DNA of 18,401 nucleotides from Thermoleophilia bacterium. Its GTDB lineage: Bacteria; Actinomycetota; Thermoleophilia; Gaiellales; Gaiellaceae. The position numbers were made by a program, and so were the translations under genes. The notes under the pieces are model-generated. The model was not told where the DNA came from. It saw only the letters and a program-made list of their open reading frames with translations, and ran no database searches. Position 1 is the first letter of the stretch; the number at the start of each line of letters is the position of its first letter. This document shows, one piece after another, positions 7,832 through 13,807 of this stretch. The stretch lies in the NCBI GenBank assembly GCA_025935275.1, contig JAICVP010000009.1:1-18401 (forward strand). The letters run 5' to 3'.

Positions 7832-9153
7832 TGCCGAGACACGTCGTCGTTCTTGGCGGCGGAGTGAGCGGCGAGGCTTTCATCGCCGCACTCCGGCGCC
7901 TCGACAAGGAGATTCGAATCACGCTCGTCGAGGACCAGCTCGTAGGAGGCGAGTGCTCCTACTGGGCGTGCATCCCGTCCAAGACGCTGCTGCGGCCGGT
8001 CGAGATCGCCTTTCGCGCGAAGGGCGCCCACGGCGTCGAGGCGACGATCGACCCGGAGCAGATCTTCTGGTGGCGCGACAAGAACGCCGAAAAGGACGAC
8101 ACGAGCCAGGTCAAATGGGTCAAGGACCTCGACACCGAGCTCGTGCGCGGTCAGGGCATCGTGACCGAGCCGGGGAAGGTCGAGGTCGCTGGACAAGAGC
8201 TGGCCTACGACGAGCTCATGGTCTCGACGGGATCCCGGCCGACCCTGCCGCCGATCGAGGGCCTCGATTCCGTGCAGCCCTGGCTCAGCCGCGAAGGCAC
8301 GAGCGCGAGCGAGGTTCCGAAGAGCCTCATCGTCGTCGGCGGCGGCGCGGTCGGCTGCGAACTCGCGCAGTTCTACGGCCGCCTGGGAACGCTCGTGACG
8401 ATCGTGCAGAGCGGCGACTACCTCCTGCCGCGAACCGACCGCGAGGCAGGCGAGCTCCTGGGCGAGGTCTTTCGGGAGGAGGGCATCGAGCTCTGCCTCA
8501 ACGCGCGTGCAAAAAGCGTCGAGGGAGGGCCGGGCGGCTACCGGCTGGACATCGAGGGTCGCAACCCGCTCGAGGCCACGCACCTGATGATCGCGACCGG
8601 TCGCAGGCCGAACGTCGACGGCTTCGGGCTCGAGAAACTCGATCTCGACATCGGCAAGACGGGGATCAAGGTGGACGAGCGGCTGCGCGCAGCCGAGCAC
8701 GTGTGGGCGGCCGGCGACGTCACCGGACAGGCGCTCTTCACGCACCTGGGCAAGTACCAGGGACGCATCGCGGCGGCGAACATCGCGGGCCGCGACCTCG
8801 TCGCCAACTACGACGCCGTGCCGTCCGCGGTCTTCACGGACCCACAGGTGGCCACGGTCGGGGACACGAGCGGCGAGGGCACGGTCGTGGGCAAGTGGGG
8901 AGTCGACAAGGTCTCGCGCGCGTCGACCTTTCAGGATCCGAAGCGGCCTGGCTTCCTCAAGCTGTTCGCCGACCCGGAGCGTCAGGTCGTCGTCGGAGCG
9001 GTGGCCGTCGGCCCCGAAGCGGGAGAGTGGATCGGCCAGCTCACCCTCGCCGTGCGGGCGCAGGTGCCGGTGGAGACGCTGCGCGACACGATCCAGCCGT
9101 TCCCGACCTTCTCGGAGGTCGTCTATTTCGCCGCGCGCGAGCTCGACTTGTAA
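7831..9153 (+). CDS. Lipoamide-dehydrogenase-like pyridine nucleotide-disulfide oxidoreductase
   Basis: This 440-aa class I flavoprotein disulfide reductase homologue has the full domain order: FAD-binding (GGGVSG, 9-14), NAD(P)-binding (GGGAVG, 170-175), second FAD motif (VWAAGDVTG, 291-299) and a C-terminal dimerisation domain (about 331-440). The redox disulfide is CX4C (Cys42 and Cys47 in GGECSYWACIPSK) rather than the CLNVGC of true lipoamide dehydrogenase. At the C-terminus, where lipoamide dehydrogenases have HPT with the catalytic base, it has PFPTFSE: Phe424 replaces His, while Glu429 is kept. It is therefore unlikely to be the ordinary E3 of 2-oxoacid dehydrogenases, and no such genes are nearby. 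An unknown disulfide, thiol or quinone substrate is possible. It is coupled to nuoN by a 1-nt overlap. The family is clear; the substrate is unknown, and NAD versus NADP use cannot be read confidently. Confidence 0.88.
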   Translation: MPRHVVVLGGGVSGEAFIAALRRLDKEIRITLVEDQLVGGECSYWACIPSKTLLRPVEIAFRAKGAHGVEATIDPEQIFWWRDKNAEKDDTSQVKWVKDLDTELVRGQGIVTEPGKVEVAGQELAYDELMVSTGSRPTLPPIEGLDSVQPWLSREGTSASEVPKSLIVVGGGAVGCELAQFYGRLGTLVTIVQSGDYLLPRTDREAGELLGEVFREEGIELCLNARAKSVEGGPGGYRLDIEGRNPLEATHLMIATGRRPNVDGFGLEKLDLDIGKTGIKVDERLRAAEHVWAAGDVTGQALFTHLGKYQGRIAAANIAGRDLVANYDAVPSAVFTDPQVATVGDTSGEGTVVGKWGVDKVSRASTFQDPKRPGFLKLFADPERQVVVGAVAVGPEAGEWIGQLTLAVRAQVPVETLRDTIQPFPTFSEVVYFAARELDL

Positions 9154-9165
9154 AGTCGGCGCAGA

Positions 9166-9588
9166 ATGGCCAACGGCGAAGACCTGGTCGAGACCCTCCG
9201 GCGCTTCAACCTCTTCGCCGACCTGGACCGTGCCCAGCTCGAGGCGATCGCCGACCCGGACTCGGAGCGGAGCTTCGCGGCCGGCGAACGCATCATGAGG
9301 CGCGGCATGAGCGGGACAGGCTTCTACGTCATCCTCGACGGCGAGGCCAGCGTCACGCTCAGCGGGGAGGAGCTGAACCGCCTCCGGCCGGGCGACTTCT
9401 TCGGCGAGATCTCGACGCTGCTCGACGAGCCGCTCAGCGCCGACGTCACCGCGGAGACGCCCGTGCGCGTGCTGGAGATCCCGGGCCCGCGCCTCGAGGC
9501 GTTCCTGCTCAGTTATCCAAAGGTCATGCTGCGGATGCTCGTCACGGAGGCGCGACGGTTGCAGGAAGTCCTCGCTTGGCGGGCGTAG
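9166..9588 (+). CDS. Stand-alone cyclic-nucleotide-binding (CNB) domain protein
   Basis: This 140-aa protein is almost entirely one CNB/CRP-type sensor domain. A short N-terminal helix bundle (LFADLDRAQLEAIAD, 16-30) precedes a beta roll (about 34-106) and a final helix (about 107-138). It has no DNA-binding helix-turn-helix and no enzyme domain. The phosphate-binding cassette is recognisable (GDFFGEISTLLDEPLSADV, 76-94), with the conserved Gly80-Glu81. The Arg that normally contacts the cyclic phosphate in P-R-[ST]-A is Leu90 here (P-L-S-A). Binding of cAMP or cGMP in the usual way is therefore doubtful; CNB-fold proteins that bind other ligands also lack this Arg. It starts 12 nt after the upstream flavoprotein gene, and its 3' end overlaps the next flavoprotein gene by 13 nt. 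A class III cyclase gene follows two genes later. Confidence 0.88.
   Translation: MANGEDLVETLRRFNLFADLDRAQLEAIADPDSERSFAAGERIMRRGMSGTGFYVILDGEASVTLSGEELNRLRPGDFFGEISTLLDEPLSADVTAETPVRVLEIPGPRLEAFLLSYPKVMLRMLVTEARRLQEVLAWRA
9563..9568 (+). promoter_or_regulatory. Shine-Dalgarno site that decides a TTG start
   Basis: AGGAAG lies seven bases before the TTG at 9576, inside the end of the CNB gene. It favours TTG 9576 over the next in-frame candidate, GTG 9618, which has no comparable site at the right distance and would begin inside the first Rossmann strand. Confidence 0.55.
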
Positions 9589-11039
9589 AGGGAGTTCACC
9601 CGCCCGGCGAGTATCCGGTGGTCGTCGTCGGCAGCGGGCCCGGCGGCCTGCAGACGGCCTACGCGCTCTCCCGGCTCGGGGTCGAGCACGCAGTCATCTC
9701 CCAGGACGACTCGCCGGGCGGCATGTTCCGGAAATGGCCGATCTTCCAGCGGCTTCTCTCCTGGACCAAGCCCGACGCGCCGTACGAGCGCTCCTCCCGC
9801 GAGTATGAGTGGTACGACCACAACAGCCTGATCGCCGACGAGCCCGAGCTCAGGGCGACGGTCGCGGCTCAGATGAACCGCAAGTACATGGTTCCGTCCT
9901 GCGCGGAGATGGAGCAGGGACTCGTCGCATTCGCCGAAGGGGGCGGTGTCCAGGTTCGGTACGGCTGCACGTGGGAGTCCACGCGGCAAGAGGACGACGG
10001 CTACGTGCTCGTCACCTCCGACGGCGAGTACCGCTGCCGGGCGGTCGTCTTCGCGATCGGCGTCACCGACCCGTGGAAGTCCCCGATTCCCGGAATCGAA
10101 GACGTGCCCCACTACGCCGACACGCCGAGGGAAGCGCGCGAGTTTCAGGGCAAGAGCGTCCTGATCATCGGCAAGCGCAACTCCGGCTTCGAGCTTGCCG
10201 ACGGGCTCGAGCCTTGGGCTCGGCAGATCTTCCTCGTCTCCCCGCGGCCCGTGCAGACGGCCGTCCTCGCCACGGCCACGGTGCGGGTCCGCTACTTCGA
10301 GCCCCTGGAGGACGCTTCCTGGGGCGGCGGCACCTTCGCCCTCGATGCGGCGGTGGAGCGCATCGAGCGCACGGAGAGCGGCGGCTTCAGGCTCCAGGCC
10401 GCGGGGACGACACGTCCGGGGCCGATCACGCTCGAGGCGGACGCGGCCATCGCAGCGACCGGCTTTCGCACCCCCGTCCGTGATCTCCGTGACCTGGGGC
10501 TCGGCACCGTCGCCGACGGGCGGATTCCTGCACTGACGCCCTACTGGGAGAGCACGACACTCAAGGGCGTGTTCTTCGCCGGGAACACGACGCAGGGCGC
10601 CGCGGGCCTGCGGAAGAACGGCGTCGGCAGCGCCTCGGGCACCGTGAGCGGCTTCCGCTACAACGGCCGACTCCTCGCGCAGGAAATCGCGAAGCGGCTC
10701 GGCATGAAGCAGAAGTGGCAGGAGCTCGGACGGGATGAGATCGTCCCGTTCCTTTTGTCCGAGCTCCGCGCGGGCCCCGAGATCTGGACGCAGAAGGGCT
10801 ACCTCGCGCGCGCCGTCTATCCCGACGGGAGCACGGGCATCGTCCCCCTCGCCCACTTCCTCGACCACTGCGAGGAAGGCTCCATCGCGGTCACCATCGA
10901 GATGAACGCGCGAGGCGACATCTACCCGGTCACATACCGGCGCGGGCGCGAGGAGATCGAAGAGCGGGACCTGGAGCCGCACCATCTGAACGACTTCGGC
11001 GGCGCCGAGTACCAGGCCGCGCTGGAGAGCCTCTTGTGA
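9576..11039 (+). CDS. FAD/NAD(P)-dependent oxidoreductase, FMO/FOXRED2-like, with C-terminal extension
   Basis: This 487-aa flavoprotein starts at TTG 9576, chosen for the Shine-Dalgarno site and because it leaves a complete first strand. An FAD dinucleotide fold (GSGPGG, 19-24) is followed by a motif region (SPGGMFRKWP at 46-55, then SLIADEP at 84-90) resembling flavin monooxygenase and FOXRED2-type proteins. The second Rossmann motif is GKRNSGFELA (199-208), with ATGF at 294-297 and the FAD-site strand VFFAGNTT at 332-339. There is no CXXC, so it is not a thioredoxin reductase. Residues from about 375 to the end form a roughly 110-residue extension I cannot assign; it looks like a small alpha/beta domain. 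It overlaps the CNB gene by 13 nt and the cyclase gene by 4 nt (GTGA), so the three are surely co-translated. Family assignment is good; reaction and substrate are unknown. Confidence 0.85.
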   Translation: MAGVEGVHPPGEYPVVVVGSGPGGLQTAYALSRLGVEHAVISQDDSPGGMFRKWPIFQRLLSWTKPDAPYERSSREYEWYDHNSLIADEPELRATVAAQMNRKYMVPSCAEMEQGLVAFAEGGGVQVRYGCTWESTRQEDDGYVLVTSDGEYRCRAVVFAIGVTDPWKSPIPGIEDVPHYADTPREAREFQGKSVLIIGKRNSGFELADGLEPWARQIFLVSPRPVQTAVLATATVRVRYFEPLEDASWGGGTFALDAAVERIERTESGGFRLQAAGTTRPGPITLEADAAIAATGFRTPVRDLRDLGLGTVADGRIPALTPYWESTTLKGVFFAGNTTQGAAGLRKNGVGSASGTVSGFRYNGRLLAQEIAKRLGMKQKWQELGRDEIVPFLLSELRAGPEIWTQKGYLARAVYPDGSTGIVPLAHFLDHCEEGSIAVTIEMNARGDIYPVTYRRGREEIEERDLEPHHLNDFGGAEYQAALESLL

Positions 11040-12388
11040 GCCGGCTGGCGGGCTGGGGCGCGCTGTGCGTCCTCCCGCTCGTCGGCCTGGTCGTGCTGCT
11101 GGCCAAGCCCAGCCTCGACCTCACCTGGGAGAACCACCCGGCGCACTTCTGGCTCGTCGTGCTCGTGGGGATCCTCTCCTTCGCGCTCGGCTTCCTCCTC
11201 GCAGAGGCCGCCGCGCGGCGGGCAGATGCGCGGCTGCTCTTGATCGGGATGGCGTTCCTCGCCACCTCCGGGTACCTCGTCCTACACGCGCTCGCGACGC
11301 CGGGCGTCCTCCTGGCGGGGAAGAATGCCGGCTTCCAGATCGCGTCGGCGATCGGCCTCCTCGAAGCGGGTCTCTTCGCGGCGGCCTCGGCGGTGCGCTT
11401 CCACCCCGAGACCTCTGCGTTCCTCGTCCGCTACCGCGGAGTCCTCTACGGGCTCCTCGTCCTGCACATGGCCGCCTGGGCCGCCGTTTCGCTGTCGACG
11501 CTGCCGCCGCTCGACAACCCCGTCACCCCCGAGGACGCGCGGGGCCCGCTCGCGGCGCTTGCCGTCGTCGGGCTCCTCGCCTACGGCTTCGGAGTCTGGC
11601 GCTACTGGCATCTCTACCGCGCCCGCCAGCGGCCGCTCCCGCTGGCGATCCTCGTCGCGCTCGTCCTCCTGGCAGAGGCCATGTTCGCGGTCGCCTTCGC
11701 CCGCAACTGGCAGACGACCTGGTGGGAATGGCATCTGCTCATGCTCGTCGCCTTCGGCGTCGTCGGCCTCGCCGCGCGGCGCGAATGGCGGCTCGAGGGC
11801 TCCTCGGCGGAGATCTTCAGCGACATCTACGAGGAGCAGACCCGCGGGCACCTCGAGGAAGTGAGCGTGCTCTTCGCCGATCTCCAGGGCTACACCGCCT
11901 TCTCGGAGCGGACCCCGGAGCCCGAGATCAAAGCCATGCTGGACACCTACTTCCCCGCCGCGGCCGCCGTACTCCAGGCGCACGGCGGCGAGCTTTACAA
12001 CACGATCGGCGACGCGCTCATGATCGTCTTCCGCGGTCCCGAGCACGAGCTCCGAGCAGGGCGCACCGCTCTGGAGTTCCAGCGGGAGATGACGGGTATC
12101 GCCGATGCTCACCCCGGCTGGCCGCGGTTCCGCGCCGGCGTCAACTCCGGCGATGCCGTGCTCGGCGTGATCGATGCACCGGGCAAGCGCGGCTACACGG
12201 CCACGGGCGACACGGTGAACCTCGCGTCGCGCCTCGAGGGGCAGGCGCGCGCCGGCGAAGTCGTCGTCTCGGAGGCGACCTACGCGGGTCTCGCGGGCCG
12301 CGCCGAAGTCGAGGAGCTCGAGCCCCTCAGCGTGAAAGGGAAGAGTGAGGCCGTGCGGGCGTTCGTCCTTCGCGGCCTGAGCGCCTAG
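11036..12388 (+). CDS. Membrane-anchored class III adenylate/guanylate cyclase
   Basis: The protein has 450 aa. Residues 1-247 hold about seven or eight hydrophobic helices (for example 7-23, 37-58, 67-87, 100-120, 135-156, 172-192, 200-222, 231-247), with several membrane-proximal histidines. A short linker and a cytoplasmic cyclase domain (about 274-448) follow. Catalytic features are metal ligands Asp282 (LFADLQGYT) and Asp326 (IGDALMIVF), and transition-state residues Asn395 and Arg399 (GDTVNLASRLEG). The purine-specifying pair is unusual. The usual Lys before IGD is Asn322 (YNTIGD), while the partner position is Thr388 (GYTATGD), as in CyaB1-type adenylate cyclases. Cyclases with Asn at the Lys position have been described (I recall mycobacterial Rv1900c), so activity is still plausible but the product is uncertain. 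GTG start in a GTGA overlap. The 3' end overlaps a convergent gene by 62 nt. Confidence 0.9.
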   Translation: MSRLAGWGALCVLPLVGLVVLLAKPSLDLTWENHPAHFWLVVLVGILSFALGFLLAEAAARRADARLLLIGMAFLATSGYLVLHALATPGVLLAGKNAGFQIASAIGLLEAGLFAAASAVRFHPETSAFLVRYRGVLYGLLVLHMAAWAAVSLSTLPPLDNPVTPEDARGPLAALAVVGLLAYGFGVWRYWHLYRARQRPLPLAILVALVLLAEAMFAVAFARNWQTTWWEWHLLMLVAFGVVGLAARREWRLEGSSAEIFSDIYEEQTRGHLEEVSVLFADLQGYTAFSERTPEPEIKAMLDTYFPAAAAVLQAHGGELYNTIGDALMIVFRGPEHELRAGRTALEFQREMTGIADAHPGWPRFRAGVNSGDAVLGVIDAPGKRGYTATGDTVNLASRLEGQARAGEVVVSEATYAGLAGRAEVEELEPLSVKGKSEAVRAFVLRGLSA

Positions 12389-12764
12389 ACGGCACGAGCG
12401 CGATCAGCGCCTGCACGACGAGGAGCGCGAAGCAGATCACGAGCACGCCGCTCGCCTCCGGCGGGATCGTGCCCGCCGCGATGAACGGCTCGCGCACCGC
12501 GGCGCCGATCACGATCCCGGCGACGAGCACGGCCGAGAGCGTCGCCTGCAGCCGCCCCAGGGTGTCCATGCGCCCGCCGTTCACGGCGTCTACGACCCGC
12601 GCGAAGCACAGCAGGCCGGCCGCGGCCGTAATCGGGACTCCGAGCACGAGGAGATAGAAGGAGGCGGAGGCGAAGCCGAACGCATCGCAGAGGGCGGTGG
12701 CGAGGATGAGGCTGGCGGCGAGCTCCACCGCCATGGCCGAGGCCCCCGTGCGCGACTGCCACAT
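12327..12764 (-). CDS. Small integral membrane protein of unknown function
   Basis: This frame encodes up to 145 aa with four clear hydrophobic segments, at about 13-30, 36-56, 75-92 and 105-124, then a basic, Ser/Arg-rich tail. That pattern is not expected of an antisense shadow, and no coding frame competes on the + strand between 12388 and 12834. I cannot name a family. Two ATG starts are possible: 12764, without a visible Shine-Dalgarno site, and 12734 (MAVELAASL), which has a run of five G about eight bases upstream and begins directly at the first helix. The gene is convergent with the cyclase and overlaps its last 62 nt. It is divergent from the UPF0173 hydrolase gene. Confidence 0.7.
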   Translation of the reverse strand: MWQSRTGASAMAVELAASLILATALCDAFGFASASFYLLVLGVPITAAAGLLCFARVVDAVNGGRMDTLGRLQATLSAVLVAGIVIGAAVREPFIAAGTIPPEASGVLVICFALLVVQALIALVPSRRSGREGRTPARPHSSLSR

Positions 12765-12833
12765 GGTTTTCGGGTTCGCGCCCCAGGCAGGAAGTCCTTC
12801 GTTACGCTCGACCCAGCGACCCGGAGGAGGAAG
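12765..12833. promoter_or_regulatory. Divergent intergenic gap between membrane-protein and UPF0173 genes
   Basis: This 69-bp gap separates two divergently read genes and must hold the upstream signals of at least the + strand unit. A possible -10 (TACGCT, 12803-12808) sits about 26 bases before the hydrolase ATG, but I find no convincing -35 at standard spacing. The + strand ribosome site is strong: GGAGGAGG at 12823-12830, three bases before the ATG at its end. No terminator-like hairpin is evident. Confidence 0.35.
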
Positions 12834-13529
12834 ATGGCGAACGGCTCACTGACCTGGCTCGGCCACGCGACGTTCAGGCTCGACACGCCTGGAGGAAAGC
12901 GCGTCTACGTCGATCCCTGGCTCGAAAATCCGAAGTGCCCCGACGACGAGAAAGAGCCCGAGCGCGTCGACCTGATCGCGCTCACACACGGGCATTCCGA
13001 CCACGTCGGCCAGACCGTCGACCTGGCGAAGAAGTTCGGCTGTCCCGTGATCGCGATGATCGAGCTCCGCGACTGGCTCACTGGCCAGGGGCTCCCCGAC
13101 GAGGCGACCGAAGGCGGGAACAAGGGAGGCACGATCGAAAAGGAAGGCATCAAGGTCACGCTCGTGAACGCCTTCCATTCATCGAGCTCGAACGACCTCG
13201 AGTACCTCGGGGAGGCCGCCGGCCTGATCGTCGAGCTCGAGGACGGCAAGAAGATCTATTTCGCCGGCGACACATGCGTCTTCGGCGACATGCAGCTCAT
13301 CGGCCGGATCTACGAGCCCGATCTGGCCGTCCTGCCGATCGGCGACCACTACACGATGGGCCCAAAGGAAGCCGCGGTGGCGCTCGAGCTGCTCGGGGTC
13401 GGCCGCTGCATCCCGTGTCACTGGGGCACGTTCCCGCTCCTGACGGGGACTCCCGAGGCCTGCCGGGAGGCGCTGACGACCGACTGCGAGATCATCGGGA
13501 TCTCGCCAGGCGACACCTACGACCTGTGA
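12834..13529 (+). CDS. UPF0173-family metal-dependent hydrolase (metallo-beta-lactamase fold)
   Basis: This 231-aa protein belongs to the compact metallo-beta-lactamase-fold family annotated as UPF0173. Metal ligands are visible: His52, His54, Asp56 and His57 in THGHSDHVG, then His115 (NAFHSSSS), Asp146 (YFAGDT), and His172 or His196 (GDHYTMGPKEA, PCHWGTF). The N-terminal LGHATFRLDT is also typical. It is a probable cytoplasmic dinuclear metal hydrolase; the natural substrate is not known for most of the family. The ATG at 12834 follows a strong GGAGGAGG site. The stop overlaps a GTG start of the next gene by 4 nt, so it heads a three-gene operon with the 93-aa protein and DUF1028. Confidence 0.93.
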   Translation: MANGSLTWLGHATFRLDTPGGKRVYVDPWLENPKCPDDEKEPERVDLIALTHGHSDHVGQTVDLAKKFGCPVIAMIELRDWLTGQGLPDEATEGGNKGGTIEKEGIKVTLVNAFHSSSSNDLEYLGEAAGLIVELEDGKKIYFAGDTCVFGDMQLIGRIYEPDLAVLPIGDHYTMGPKEAAVALELLGVGRCIPCHWGTFPLLTGTPEACREALTTDCEIIGISPGDTYDL

Positions 13530-13807
13530 GAGAGCGCTGGTTCGGCGCCACCGGCCGGCGAGTGCCCGAAGTCGCCGTCGAAGGCGAGGACGACATACCC
13601 CTCGACGACGCGCTCGTGCTCGACGGAGTCGAGAACGCGGCCCGGCTCGAGGAGGCGCACGCGCGGGGAGTCCCCGTGGTCGTCCGCGCCGAGACCCCGG
13701 AGGCGGTCGCGGTCGCGCTCGAGCGCCCGGAGGTGGCCTGCGTGCTCGTCCCGCCGGAGCAGCGCGACCTGCGCGACCTCGATTTCCGCCAGCTCAAGTA
13801 TGGCTAG
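13526..13807 (+). CDS. Hypothetical 93-aa protein between UPF0173 and DUF1028 genes
   Basis: I do not recognise this protein. I start it at GTG 13526, inside the GTGA overlap with the hydrolase gene. The same frame is open further upstream, but there it is Arg-rich shadow. The 93 residues show an alternating strand/helix pattern: DDALVLDGV (27-35), a helix to about 47, PVVVRAETPEAVAVAL (50-65), ACVLVPPE (71-78), then an acidic/basic tail ending in DLDFRQLKYG. This could be a fragment of an alpha/beta barrel or a small alpha/beta domain. Its stop overlaps the DUF1028 ATG by 8 nt. The tight overlap on both sides is the main support that it is a real gene. Confidence 0.68.
   Translation: MRERWFGATGRRVPEVAVEGEDDIPLDDALVLDGVENAARLEEAHARGVPVVVRAETPEAVAVALERPEVACVLVPPEQRDLRDLDFRQLKYG

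Noticed and set aside
7953..9575. Upstream part of the long frame leading into the second flavoprotein (1028 codons in all)
   Set aside because: Not a giant fusion. The region before 9576 is out-of-frame shadow of the first flavoprotein and the CNB gene; the real protein begins at TTG 9576.
9513..10985. 490-codon open frame antisense to the second flavoprotein gene
   Set aside because: The opposite strand encodes a protein with clear Rossmann motifs. The antisense product is low-complexity Arg/Glu/Asp-rich sequence.
7831..11039. The two flavoproteins as a recent tandem duplication
   Set aside because: They belong to different families: one has CX4C and a dimerisation domain, the other is FMO-like with no disulfide. 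They share only the Rossmann motifs.
12765..12833. A confident sigma-70 promoter for the UPF0173 operon
   Set aside because: Only a weak TACGCT -10 candidate is seen, with no matching -35 at 16-19 bp, so it is not listed as a defined promoter.
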